Of a DNA stretch of 58,951 nt, positions 33,804 through 42,235 are shown piece after piece (within the stretch, counting starts at the first letter, position 1; each line of letters begins with the position of its first letter). Position numbers and translations under genes: made by a program. The stretch is from DAOUMU01 sp034409055 (GTDB lineage: Bacteria > Chloroflexota > Anaerolineae > 4572-78 > J111): assembly GCA_034409055.1 (NCBI GenBank), contig DAOUMU010000131.1, forward strand, positions 1 to 58,951, in the 5' to 3' direction. Below the pieces are notes generated by a model, which searched no databases, was not told the origin of the DNA, and saw only the letters and a list, made by a program, of their open reading frames with translations.

Positions 33804-36205
33804 GCCAACACCTCCCGCACGGTCATGCGAGAGGCATTCCAGGCCGGCAGGAAACTGGCCAGAGCGGCCAGGAGGATGACCACGACCAGCCAGATTACGA
33901 CCCCCCTGACTGAAAAGGTGTAATTGAGGGGCGCACTCAGAAACTGGGCGCCAATGAGGTCGCTCAGAATCTTGCTGACGGGAACGGCCAATACCGTTCC
34001 AACCAGCCAACTCAGTATGCCAATAATGACTCCCTCGACGATAAAGATCCGCCGTACGGATTTATTTGAAGCGCCAATAGCCCGCATGACGCCAATCTCA
34101 CGAGTTCGTTCCAACACGTTAATGCTCATCGTGCCCATCAAGCCTAACCCGCCAATAACAGCCAGCAGGAAGGCCATAATCAGGAGTAAAACGATAATCA
34201 CCTCAAAAATGGCTTCGACTTCGGCCATTTCCTCTTCCACCTTGGCTGTTGCGCCAACCTCCCACCCGATGCGATCAAAATGTTCTTCCAGGGCGCGCGT
34301 TACTTCAGCCTGATAGTCAAGGTTGTGCTGCTCAGTGGTGGCAAAAACCCATTCAGCCCGGCCCACGTCGTGGGCTACGCGAGCAAAGTAGGGATAGTTG
34401 GCAAACATCATCGGCATCGGCATGCCCCCGGTCACTACGCCAACCACCTGCCAGGGCTTCTCCCGACCCTCGATTTTGAGGATGATTTCATCCCCCACCT
34501 TCACGTCAGGTTCATCTCTACGGACAATGGAGTTGATGACTACCGCATTGGCATCGTCAAGGCGCAGCCACCGCCCTTCAATCACGATGGGCTTGACCAG
34601 GTTGGTGTCAGCCGGCGGGGCGAAAAGGATGATGTTGTCGCTGTGGCTACCATCCGAACGTTCCCGCCGCGTATTATAAAAGGCCCAGGCTTCTGCTTCC
34701 ACTACCCCTGGCACCTTAAGTGTCTCCCGTTTGACGCGCTCGATGCGATAGTCGCGCTCAAATTGAACGGCTACATCGTACTGAAAATAATCTAGCCAAC
34801 TCTCCAAGGTGGTCAGCATTGAAACCCGCAAGGTAAAAACGGTAATAAAAATCGCCCCGCCCAGTATCAACGTCAGCAGGGTCAGGGCCAGGCGTGTCTT
34901 CCGGCGAAAGGTATTGCGCAGCGAAATCAGCAGCGGACGGGAGAGGTTACGTCGCAGGAGCGCGCTCTCCTGTATTTTGAGTAGCAGTCGATCAAGCCAG
35001 TTGGTGCCAAAATGTCCTTTGCCCAGACCGTATTCACTAATCGCCTCCCGCACGGTGATTCTGGTGCCGGCAATAATTGGATAAAGGGCGGCCAACAGCG
35101 GCACCACTAAGCCGACTGCTATCTCGGCCAGCAATACTTCAGTCGGTAGCCGGTAGTTGGTAATATCGAAGTTAAGAAAACTGGCGATGAAGCGGCTGAA
35201 AAGATGCGCACCTACCACGCCCAGCGGCACGGCAATGCCCAACGCCAGCAAGCCGAAAACTGCTACCGTGGTCAGGTACATAGCCATCACTTGCCGGGTT
35301 CTGGCCCCCACGGCTTTCATCATACCAATCTGCCGGGTCTGCTGCGTTAACAGAGCCGCGATGGTATTGATGACCAGAAAGCCGCTCAACAACAAAGACA
35401 GCACCGCCAGCGCCCCCATCATGACCGAAATAGCTTGAATGAAAGGGTCAAGAAACATGTGCTTGCCCGGTGGCGGCACAAAAGTAAACCAAACTGTTGG
35501 CCCGGCATCCTCAACCTTATCCCGGGCCTTGTTGGCCACTTCTTGGATGTGGTTTCTATCGTGAACATTTTCGGCCACTACAAGCCTCAGTTCATTATAA
35601 TCATCCGGCTGCCCCAACCAGTCCAGGGTGTCGGTATTGATGAAGCCATAAACCACGCCATCAAACACGTACATTTGGGCATTAAGGTCGTGGGCCAGGC
35701 CGGCAATGCGCATGTCTCGCTCCTTGCCGTCGGAGGTTTTGACCGTCACCGTGTCCCCCATCCCGGCCTTGAGCAGTTTAAGCGCGGACCGTTCAATCAA
35801 TATTTCCTGGTCTGGCGGAGGCCATTCTCCGGCTTGTGAGGTAAACAGGTCAATCTTAATGTCGTCAAAATCAGGGATGGCAATCAGCCACATAATCCGC
35901 CACTCATCCGGCCCGGTCTTGACCCGGAGGGATACCCGGCGACGGGCCTCGGCTTCTTTGACCTCGCGCATATTGCTGACCGCCTCAACCACATCATCGT
36001 CAAACGAGTCAAAGGTCATAATGGTGGCGTGGGCCGGATTAGTCGCCAGGTAGCTGGCCCTCAAATCACGCGAGAGGATAATCTGCGAACTGGCAATCGT
36101 ACCCACGGCAAAAACACCAACCGCAATGGACAGCACCACTACTATCGTCCGGTTTTTATTTAACCATAAGTCGCGCAGCACTTTGCGCCAGCGTGGTTTG
36201 AGCAT
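33794..36205 (-). CDS. MacB/FtsX-type ABC transporter permease, copy 1
   Basis: The product is about 803 residues with the layout of two FtsX units: a membrane segment near residues 15-40, a large external domain, three or four membrane segments (about 265-400), then the same again with a final group near 665-795. I prefer the ATG at 36205, which gives MLKPRWRKVLRDLW and aligns with the start of its paralogue at 46504; GTG and ATG codons 3-12 bases upstream are alternatives. AGTGAGG is the ribosome-binding site. It follows its ATPase gene in an operon and its 3' end overlaps the convergent transglutaminase gene by 10 bases. The family exports lipids, peptides or lipoproteins; the substrate is unknown. 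Confidence 0.9.
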   Translation of the reverse strand: MLKPRWRKVLRDLWLNKNRTIVVVLSIAVGVFAVGTIASSQIILSRDLRASYLATNPAHATIMTFDSFDDDVVEAVSNMREVKEAEARRRVSLRVKTGPDEWRIMWLIAIPDFDDIKIDLFTSQAGEWPPPDQEILIERSALKLLKAGMGDTVTVKTSDGKERDMRIAGLAHDLNAQMYVFDGVVYGFINTDTLDWLGQPDDYNELRLVVAENVHDRNHIQEVANKARDKVEDAGPTVWFTFVPPPGKHMFLDPFIQAISVMMGALAVLSLLLSGFLVINTIAALLTQQTRQIGMMKAVGARTRQVMAMYLTTVAVFGLLALGIAVPLGVVGAHLFSRFIASFLNFDITNYRLPTEVLLAEIAVGLVVPLLAALYPIIAGTRITVREAISEYGLGKGHFGTNWLDRLLLKIQESALLRRNLSRPLLISLRNTFRRKTRLALTLLTLILGGAIFITVFTLRVSMLTTLESWLDYFQYDVAVQFERDYRIERVKRETLKVPGVVEAEAWAFYNTRRERSDGSHSDNIILFAPPADTNLVKPIVIEGRWLRLDDANAVVINSIVRRDEPDVKVGDEIILKIEGREKPWQVVGVVTGGMPMPMMFANYPYFARVAHDVGRAEWVFATTEQHNLDYQAEVTRALEEHFDRIGWEVGATAKVEEEMAEVEAIFEVIIVLLLIMAFLLAVIGGLGLMGTMSINVLERTREIGVMRAIGASNKSVRRIFIVEGVIIGILSWLVGTVLAVPVSKILSDLIGAQFLSAPLNYTFSVRGVVIWLVVVILLAALASFLPAWNASRMTVREVLAYE

Positions 36206-36213
36206 CATGCACC

Positions 36214-37053
36214 TCACTCGATTGACGTTTTACGATTTTGGGGGTTGGCTTGGTCCGGCGCACTCTGAACGTTGACCGCTGATTGCTGACCGCTGACGGC
36301 TGCACTCTGCTCCCCATCGGCAATCTGACCGTCAACCAGTAGGACGGTCCGGGTGGCTCGCCGGGCCAGGTCCATATCATGGGTGACCATCAGGATCGTC
36401 TTACCGTTTTTTACCTGTGCCTCAAACAAATTAAAAATAGACTCCGAGGTGACCGAGTCAAGATTGCCCGTGGGCTCATCGGCCACCACAATGGGAGGGT
36501 CGTTGGCCAGGGCGCGGGCAATAGCCACTCGCTGCTGCTCGCCACCCGAAATGCCGGTGGGGAGCTTGTGGGCGTGATCGGTCATAGCTACCTGCGCCAG
36601 GAGATGCATGGCTCGTTCTTCCCGTTCCCGCATGCCATACATATTGCAAAAATCCATGGGCAGTATAACGTTTTCAACCACGGTCAAGGTAGGCAGGAGT
36701 TGAAAAAATTGAAAAACGACGCCCACGTTGCGGCCGCGCCAGACGGCAATTTGACCCTCATTTAGTTTGTGGACAGCCGTATCACCGACCAGGACCTCAC
36801 CCGAGGTAGGCCGGTCGATACCGGTAATCATGTTAATCAGGGTCGACTTGCCGCTGCCGGACTTGCCAATGACGGCCACAAACTCACCCGGATCGACCTG
36901 TAAATCAATGTCTTTAAGAGCGACGAAAGTCCCCGCTTCACCTTCATAAGTTTTTACAACCTGCCGTAACTCAATCAGGTGGTCGTTGCCGTGTTTGTAA
37001 TGTCCATTCAAGGCACCATTTGTCCTTTTATTTCGCCTGAACCATTTGAACAT
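36214..37053 (-). CDS. ABC transporter ATPase, MacB/LolD type, copy 1
   Basis: The 279-residue ATPase powers the permease encoded 8 bases downstream. Walker A is GKSGSGKST (63-71), the signature is SGGEQQ (169-174) and Walker B is IVVADEP. I chose the ATG at 37053 because GGAG lies 6 bases upstream, whereas the ATG at 37065 has no ribosome-binding site. The last 35 or so residues (from GEQSAAVSGQQSAVNVQ) are not part of the ATPase fold. They are encoded by a palindromic repeat absent from the paralogue at 45704. A palindromic operator candidate lies 66 bases upstream. Confidence 0.92.
   Translation of the reverse strand: MFKWFRRNKRTNGALNGHYKHGNDHLIELRQVVKTYEGEAGTFVALKDIDLQVDPGEFVAVIGKSGSGKSTLINMITGIDRPTSGEVLVGDTAVHKLNEGQIAVWRGRNVGVVFQFFQLLPTLTVVENVILPMDFCNMYGMREREERAMHLLAQVAMTDHAHKLPTGISGGEQQRVAIARALANDPPIVVADEPTGNLDSVTSESIFNLFEAQVKNGKTILMVTHDMDLARRATRTVLLVDGQIADGEQSAAVSGQQSAVNVQSAPDQANPQNRKTSIE
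36260..36310. repeat. Repeat forming the C-terminal extension of the ABC ATPase
   Basis: Short direct and inverted copies built on GACCGCTGA and GCTGACCGCTGA are read in frame at the end of the ATPase gene as AAVSGQQSAVNVQSA. The paralogue at 45704 ends without it. Confidence 0.65.
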
Positions 37054-37118
37054 CGTGATCTCCATTGGCTAGCATCTATCCTGGTCGAAGATATTATTTA
37101 GATAGGGTTAAATATTTT

Positions 37119-37134
37119 TTTAGTCTAGACTAAA
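37119..37134. promoter_or_regulatory. Perfect 16-bp palindrome, operator candidate for ABC copy 1
   Basis: TTTAGTCTAGACTAAA lies 66 bases before the ATPase start in A+T-rich DNA. A symmetric site of this length suits a dimeric winged-helix repressor such as the truncated GbsR/MarR-like protein encoded next to it. The rest of 37054-37327 is A+T-rich non-coding DNA. Confidence 0.6.
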
Positions 37135-37327
37135 TTCTTTTAATTATTGTAACTTTTTTTTTGAAAGCTGTCAAACATGCTTTTCCCTGGCTAGCAGCTT
37201 GTCGGAAAAGGGGCGGCATCCCTTGGCGCACGCTTCGCCCTATGCGCCAGCTAAGTTTTGCGCCGAGTACTATTCTAAGCAGCAAAGCTGCGAATTAGTT
37301 GCAATTTGGCTACAAAAAATTGTATTT

Positions 37328-37675
37328 CTACCACTCCTTACTTCTGACTTGCTCTTGCTCCCAGCGTTCAAGCAAGGGCGGTAATTCCCGCTCAAAGAAG
37401 GCATACATGGCCCGCATCTCTTCTAACCTGGTTTTGAGCTGCGGCTCTTTGCCCTCAAGCAGACCCAGCCCACGTTCCGCCAGTTGGCGCAAGGCGGATA
37501 GTTGGGTCATACGCTTCTTGAGCAGTTGGTACCAGACTCCGGGTTGGATACGGAAGTAGTCAGGCCGATGGCCGGGTAGACTGACTCGTTCAATAAAACC
37601 AACCTGGATCAGTAGGCGCGTGGCGTTGCTAATAGAAGCCTTACTGGCCTGTAGGGCCACAACCAACTCATTCAT
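37328..37675 (-). pseudogene. GbsR/MarR-like regulator, truncated at the N-terminus
   Basis: The visible frame encodes 115 residues. It begins inside the winged helix-turn-helix (NELVVALQASKASISNATR) and continues through LIQVGFIERVSLPGHRPDYF into a C-terminal coiled region. Full-length relatives have about 40 more residues before this, including the first helix. Upstream, the same frame has no start codon before a TGA, and no other frame restores a plausible N-terminus. So the 5' end seems to have been replaced by rearrangement. An ATG at 37675 could still give a shortened protein. It lies upstream of the ABC copy 1 operon, which it may once have controlled. Confidence 0.6.
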
Positions 37676-37967
37676 CGTTTGGTAATGAACTGCTTGATCC
37701 GTTGCATGCTGCCCTTGCTCCGCATGTTGTAAGCATCACCGGTACCGGTGCCAGATTCGGTCGGGCGGATTTCGACAATCTCAACGGTGAAAAGAGTTAC
37801 AGCGCGTTCGGAGCAGTGGCGAAATCCGCGGGGATAAATGATCTGCTCACACTGGAACAGATTACCCGGTACCATGATATTACTTTATGTGGACTAAAAA
37901 AGTCACCCGAAGTCGTTTAACAAGACGACATCAGAAAAGTAAATGGAATCATTTTGAGACACTGATT

Positions 37968-40900
37968 CTAATACTTACGTATTGATGCTGTCATATCAAT
38001 GATGTAGTAAGCAACCTGGACCTCGTGTTTAACAGTAAGAATCGCATGGTAGTCTCGCAGTTCTTGTTCGAATTCCTCCTTCGCCGACCAGTCTGTAGGA
38101 TAGGGGTAGCGATCCTCATCCTTGAACCAAAGAACAACGTAGATCCCAAATCGCTTCGCAGCGGGTTTCAAATATTTTCGCCAAAGCTGTTTTTCCAGTG
38201 GGTCGATCAGCTTATCGTGACTATATCCCTCTCGAGCCGTCTTCAATTCCAGGAAAACCTCTAGATGCTGATTGTGTTCATCAACCTTCACTACCCAGAG
38301 ATCAACCTTATTAGGTCCTACATATCTTTCTTCGACTCCGACAATACCTAGATTCGAGAGCCGACGTTTCACCGCAGGCCACATTATGTTCTGACAAATC
38401 GGCTCTGTCTGTGGTTCATCGTCTTTCCAGTAACCGCCAACCTGCTCTCCTTGTTCAAGGCTAGTCTTTTCGTCTTCGATAGCCTGGCACACCCACTCAA
38501 ATAGATCTCGCTCAACGTGTACTATTCCCATAGCTTCTCGATTGACGAAATCCAATAGTTGGCCTGGTTGGATATATTGACTGAACCCAGCCAGCATACG
38601 ATCCTGAATGTCTATGATACTGTGCCCTAGCCATTCTGCATGGGGGAAAGTGTGCTCTTTTCGTAAACGTTCAAGTTCTCGAATTGCGTCTTCACCACCG
38701 ATATCAACAATCGTCTGCAGAAGTATTCGGCCCAGGTCATCGCGCCAGTTCTCTGCTGAACCTTGGGTCTGACGCACAAGGGTGAACCAGTTGACAACTG
38801 CGGATAGACGCTTTGTGTTCCGAGGAAGATGTTCGGAGGCGGGAAGGTCCAAATTGTGTGCGCTGGTCGGCGCAGTTTTTGCCTCAACACGCTTTTCTAG
38901 TTCCTCCCAAGCCCAGTCATCGTCCCGAGAAAGTAAGTGCCAAAGGATTCTGAAACGTTGGACGGGTAAATACTCATCATCTTTTCTTTCCTCCAGGCAT
39001 TCATAGCACTGACGCAATGTCTGTTGGAAATCAGGACTTTCAAAAGCCTGCCAGTAGTCAAACAATGGTTTAAGATCGGGAGAGGAGAAATCACATTCCA
39101 TCAAGTGACAACGACATTGTTCCAAGTAGATGCCTGAATCTCTCTGGATCAAGTATTCCAGGGGACCGTACAGACTGACATGTGGAAACTCTATCAGCCA
39201 AAATAAACATTCCTCCCACTGCTGGGGAGAAAGCTCGTGCAGCCGATCAAGTAAGGGAAAGTATGCACTGATATCAAACGCAATCGGAGTTCCAAGAAAA
39301 GCATAGCAACGAATGAACTCATCGAGCTTCTCAGCGGTGATAAACCTGGAAAATCCGAGTTTCCAGAGCACCCAAAACGGGACTGCATAAATAGGCAAGG
39401 TCATCGTGAACGTATTTGGGCCTCTATCTTCAGCGCGAGAATACGTTACTTCCTGGACGCAACCAAGGAAATTGGATAGTGTTCGATAACGTAATGGTCC
39501 TTGGAGTTCACTCAGGAATTGGATTACCTCCTTTGGCTCCAGCCATCCGGTCATCTCTTGCCCATGCAGAATCTCCCCAATCGTGGACAGGACAAGCCTG
39601 GTTCTCTGCGGTGCTGTCAACTCCTCTCGGTTTAGAGCCTGGGCAATCTTGCTGGCTTCCTCTAGGCGATCTCGCCCATCCCGAACCATTGCTGATTTGG
39701 GGATCCGTAGATGCTTGGCGTATTCTGGTGCTAATGCTTTGAACTGGCGCAGTCGCTCAATGGTAGGATCTCGATGGAAATGATGACTAAGAACTTCTTG
39801 TACCAACTGCCTTTGTCCATCGTTTAGAGTTGTTGGGTCCGGTGGCAGGAGATCAAAGATGCTGTCTGTACACGCTTCTGCCAGTCCATTCCACCAGTAC
39901 CATCTCCCTCCACTATCCTTACCAAGTAAGGCCAGGGCATAATGCCATACGCGTGCATACAGTGCCGGGCTAGTAGATAGTATTCTTTTCAGGTTATCAC
40001 GGTAAGCGCGACTTCTAGAGTCAGTGTGGTCTGCCCAGATTTTGATGAAGAGAGAAGGTGGTATATCATCGAATCCCAGTCCCAGAGCACGCCCAACCAG
40101 TCCCTCAAGAAGCAAAGGGCGCAGATTGCCAAGTCTTCCATATTGCTCATCTACTGCGCAGAATGCCTCACTCAACTCACTGGTCGTAGCGAGTTGAGTA
40201 CCATATTCCATCGTTTCTCTTTGGAGGATACTGAATAATCTATCGTCAAATGTCCCTCCGCAAAGCTTTTCTATGTACTCACGAGGCGATGGATTTTCAG
40301 TCACTCGGTAGGCGATCAAAGTATGCCCACGGATTTGGTCATCTTGACAACGAAACAAACCATACAGTTTCCGAATATCCTCTACGCATTGCGAGGCAAG
40401 GATAGCATCTATAGCATTCTTGCGTATTTCAATGTTCTGTTCCTCATCATACGCCAGTTTGACTAGAGTTTCGTTCAGTTCAAGTGTTCCTCCCCATGCT
40501 TTTGAGCAAGCAGTTGCCCAGAGACGTGTCATTTCATCAGGTCTATCCAAGTATGGTTGAAGAAAGGGCACTACGTTCTTGGGTCGATGCTTATGTAAGG
40601 CACGGTCTAGTCTATCTCCTCGTGGAGGGATTGGTTTCCAATATACCCGACCGGATTCGATAGCATTGTCGATCACGGTCTTGAGCAGTCGCTCATCATA
40701 GTCCGTTGATGGTGTAGTTGCTTCAGCCAGAAATGCCACAAACGGATCAGTAATAAGTAGAAAGTCCGCGAAAGGTGGGGAAGCTTCGGCCAAAGCCACC
40801 GCAACTCCACGTAATGGCAACAAAATCCTGTTCTGTAGGCTGGGTTCTGGGGCCGTCAAAAATTGTCTTTGCTTACGGATGGGTAGTGATATGAGAGCAT

Positions 40901-42002
40901 CGGCGGCCAGGTACTCACGAAACAATTGATGAGAGAACGAGAAGCGATCACTTGTCCTTGTGAACAGTGGCCGTTGGAGTAGTATCTCAACCGATTTTCG
41001 CGTGATGTGTGGCCTATCTTTGAGAGAAAAGGCTTCGCCCAATTGATCGACGGCTTCTGTAATGGTCCATGAGGAGTGAGTACTCCAGGTAGCCAGACAG
41101 GCCAACTGTCTGGCCAGAAAAACCAGGTGTTTCAAAGGGGGAACATCGTCGTACTGCCTGTCCTTTTGCCGTCCCCTCAATAACTTCTCCACTTGTCCCT
41201 CAAACCACTCCCGTCGGCTTGAAGGCAACGGTTCTCCGCACTTATATGTGCGCGCTAAATCAAATCCCACGAAAGGGGATTGGAGAAGTTCAGCGATACC
41301 GAGCGATTCTGCGCGTTCGAAGAACCCCCGACGTTGCTCCTGGTCTGGGATAATGTAGCGGTAGTCTGTGAAATCTAGATGATCGGCATGGAATACCTCA
41401 AACGTCGGTTCGGAACGTCCAAACCAGGTTGAGTTCCAAAATGCTCGACGACAGGCAAGCATTACGCTAGATAGACAATTCTTGTGAGTACTGAGAAATA
41501 GGTCAATCGCGTTGATGAACCCAATCTCATCCGGCACCTTCAAGAGTTTTTCATCCAGCGAGTCAAGAAACAACACACACCCAGAATCGTGTTCTGCTAC
41601 AGTACGTGTGAATAGCCCATCATACCAATGGTCTAGAGCCATTGTAATGTCTTGATCCGCTATCAAATCCTGACCTAGATCTAACAGAAACGGCACAGGT
41701 GTGTCTGTGGGCGAGTCAAGAAAACGTTGAATCGATTCGATGAACGCTCTTCGTATGATAAACGACTTCCCTGATCCAGCATCTCCAATCACAACAGTTC
41801 TAACTAATGTCGCTAATTTGGTATCTTCGAAGGCCTGCTGTTCAGAAGAAGGCAAGAACCGATAGAAGCCTCGGGCATACGTCGCATCTGCGGGGCTGAT
41901 GTCACCCCTGATCAGAACGCGGGGAACATACTCGCTCAGTTTCTCTTCGAGACTCGACGCTCGAGATTTCAGGAGCCTGCAAGCTTCGTCCAGGAATACC
42001 AT
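37968..42002 (-). CDS. NACHT-like STAND ATPase with C-terminal PD-(D/E)XK-like nuclease
   Basis: The 1344-residue protein has a P-loop ATPase near its N-terminus: Walker A GDAGSGKS (73-80), Walker B CVLFLDSLDE (142-151), and a NACHT-type end motif FSFSHQLFREYLAADAL (354-370). The middle 800 residues look helical and repeat-like, as in HEAT-type sensor regions. The last 130 residues carry a nuclease-like signature: Asp1234 in NKVDLWV, ELK with Glu1252 and Lys1254, and a later Gln in EKQLWRKYL, the order of PD-(D/E)XK enzymes. STAND ATPases with nuclease effectors are known in phage defence, usually with the nuclease first; here it is last. GGAGG lies 11 bases before the start. Base composition looks richer in A+T than in the neighbours, suggesting transfer. 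The defence role is inferred. Confidence 0.8.
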   Translation of the reverse strand: MVFLDEACRLLKSRASSLEEKLSEYVPRVLIRGDISPADATYARGFYRFLPSSEQQAFEDTKLATLVRTVVIGDAGSGKSFIIRRAFIESIQRFLDSPTDTPVPFLLDLGQDLIADQDITMALDHWYDGLFTRTVAEHDSGCVLFLDSLDEKLLKVPDEIGFINAIDLFLSTHKNCLSSVMLACRRAFWNSTWFGRSEPTFEVFHADHLDFTDYRYIIPDQEQRRGFFERAESLGIAELLQSPFVGFDLARTYKCGEPLPSSRREWFEGQVEKLLRGRQKDRQYDDVPPLKHLVFLARQLACLATWSTHSSWTITEAVDQLGEAFSLKDRPHITRKSVEILLQRPLFTRTSDRFSFSHQLFREYLAADALISLPIRKQRQFLTAPEPSLQNRILLPLRGVAVALAEASPPFADFLLITDPFVAFLAEATTPSTDYDERLLKTVIDNAIESGRVYWKPIPPRGDRLDRALHKHRPKNVVPFLQPYLDRPDEMTRLWATACSKAWGGTLELNETLVKLAYDEEQNIEIRKNAIDAILASQCVEDIRKLYGLFRCQDDQIRGHTLIAYRVTENPSPREYIEKLCGGTFDDRLFSILQRETMEYGTQLATTSELSEAFCAVDEQYGRLGNLRPLLLEGLVGRALGLGFDDIPPSLFIKIWADHTDSRSRAYRDNLKRILSTSPALYARVWHYALALLGKDSGGRWYWWNGLAEACTDSIFDLLPPDPTTLNDGQRQLVQEVLSHHFHRDPTIERLRQFKALAPEYAKHLRIPKSAMVRDGRDRLEEASKIAQALNREELTAPQRTRLVLSTIGEILHGQEMTGWLEPKEVIQFLSELQGPLRYRTLSNFLGCVQEVTYSRAEDRGPNTFTMTLPIYAVPFWVLWKLGFSRFITAEKLDEFIRCYAFLGTPIAFDISAYFPLLDRLHELSPQQWEECLFWLIEFPHVSLYGPLEYLIQRDSGIYLEQCRCHLMECDFSSPDLKPLFDYWQAFESPDFQQTLRQCYECLEERKDDEYLPVQRFRILWHLLSRDDDWAWEELEKRVEAKTAPTSAHNLDLPASEHLPRNTKRLSAVVNWFTLVRQTQGSAENWRDDLGRILLQTIVDIGGEDAIRELERLRKEHTFPHAEWLGHSIIDIQDRMLAGFSQYIQPGQLLDFVNREAMGIVHVERDLFEWVCQAIEDEKTSLEQGEQVGGYWKDDEPQTEPICQNIMWPAVKRRLSNLGIVGVEERYVGPNKVDLWVVKVDEHNQHLEVFLELKTAREGYSHDKLIDPLEKQLWRKYLKPAAKRFGIYVVLWFKDEDRYPYPTDWSAKEEFEQELRDYHAILTVKHEVQVAYYIIDMTASIRKY

Positions 42003-42169
42003 ATTGCTCTTATCCTCCCTGGGTGAACAATTTCAGTCAGTTCTATCAGTATACCCCAAAATAATGAAGTAAACCAACGCAGCGTAACAGTAACGGAGAG
42101 GTCGGAACATCTCCCACTGGCCTGAAAGCAAACGGCCTATCCACACCATCCATCACCACCTACGCCAAG

Positions 42170-42210
42170 AAAAAGAGCCTAAACGATGAACGAGGCTCTT
42201 TTTGTGTTTT
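42170..42210. terminator. Rho-independent terminator before the MalT-like gene
   Basis: An 11-bp perfect stem (AAAAAGAGCCT/AGGCTCTTTTT) with a 12-base loop is flanked by A and T runs. It could work on either strand. No gene on the plus strand ends just before it, so it may belong to a lost gene. The remaining DNA at 42003-42235 holds the promoter region of the NACHT gene, with nothing else clear. Confidence 0.7.
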
Positions 42211-42235
42211 ATGCAACAGGATTTATAATCTGCCT

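Noticed and set aside
37672..37875. Minus-strand frame of 67 codons upstream of the truncated regulator
   Set aside because: It does not supply the missing N-terminal helix in any alignment I can make by eye, and no family is recognisable.
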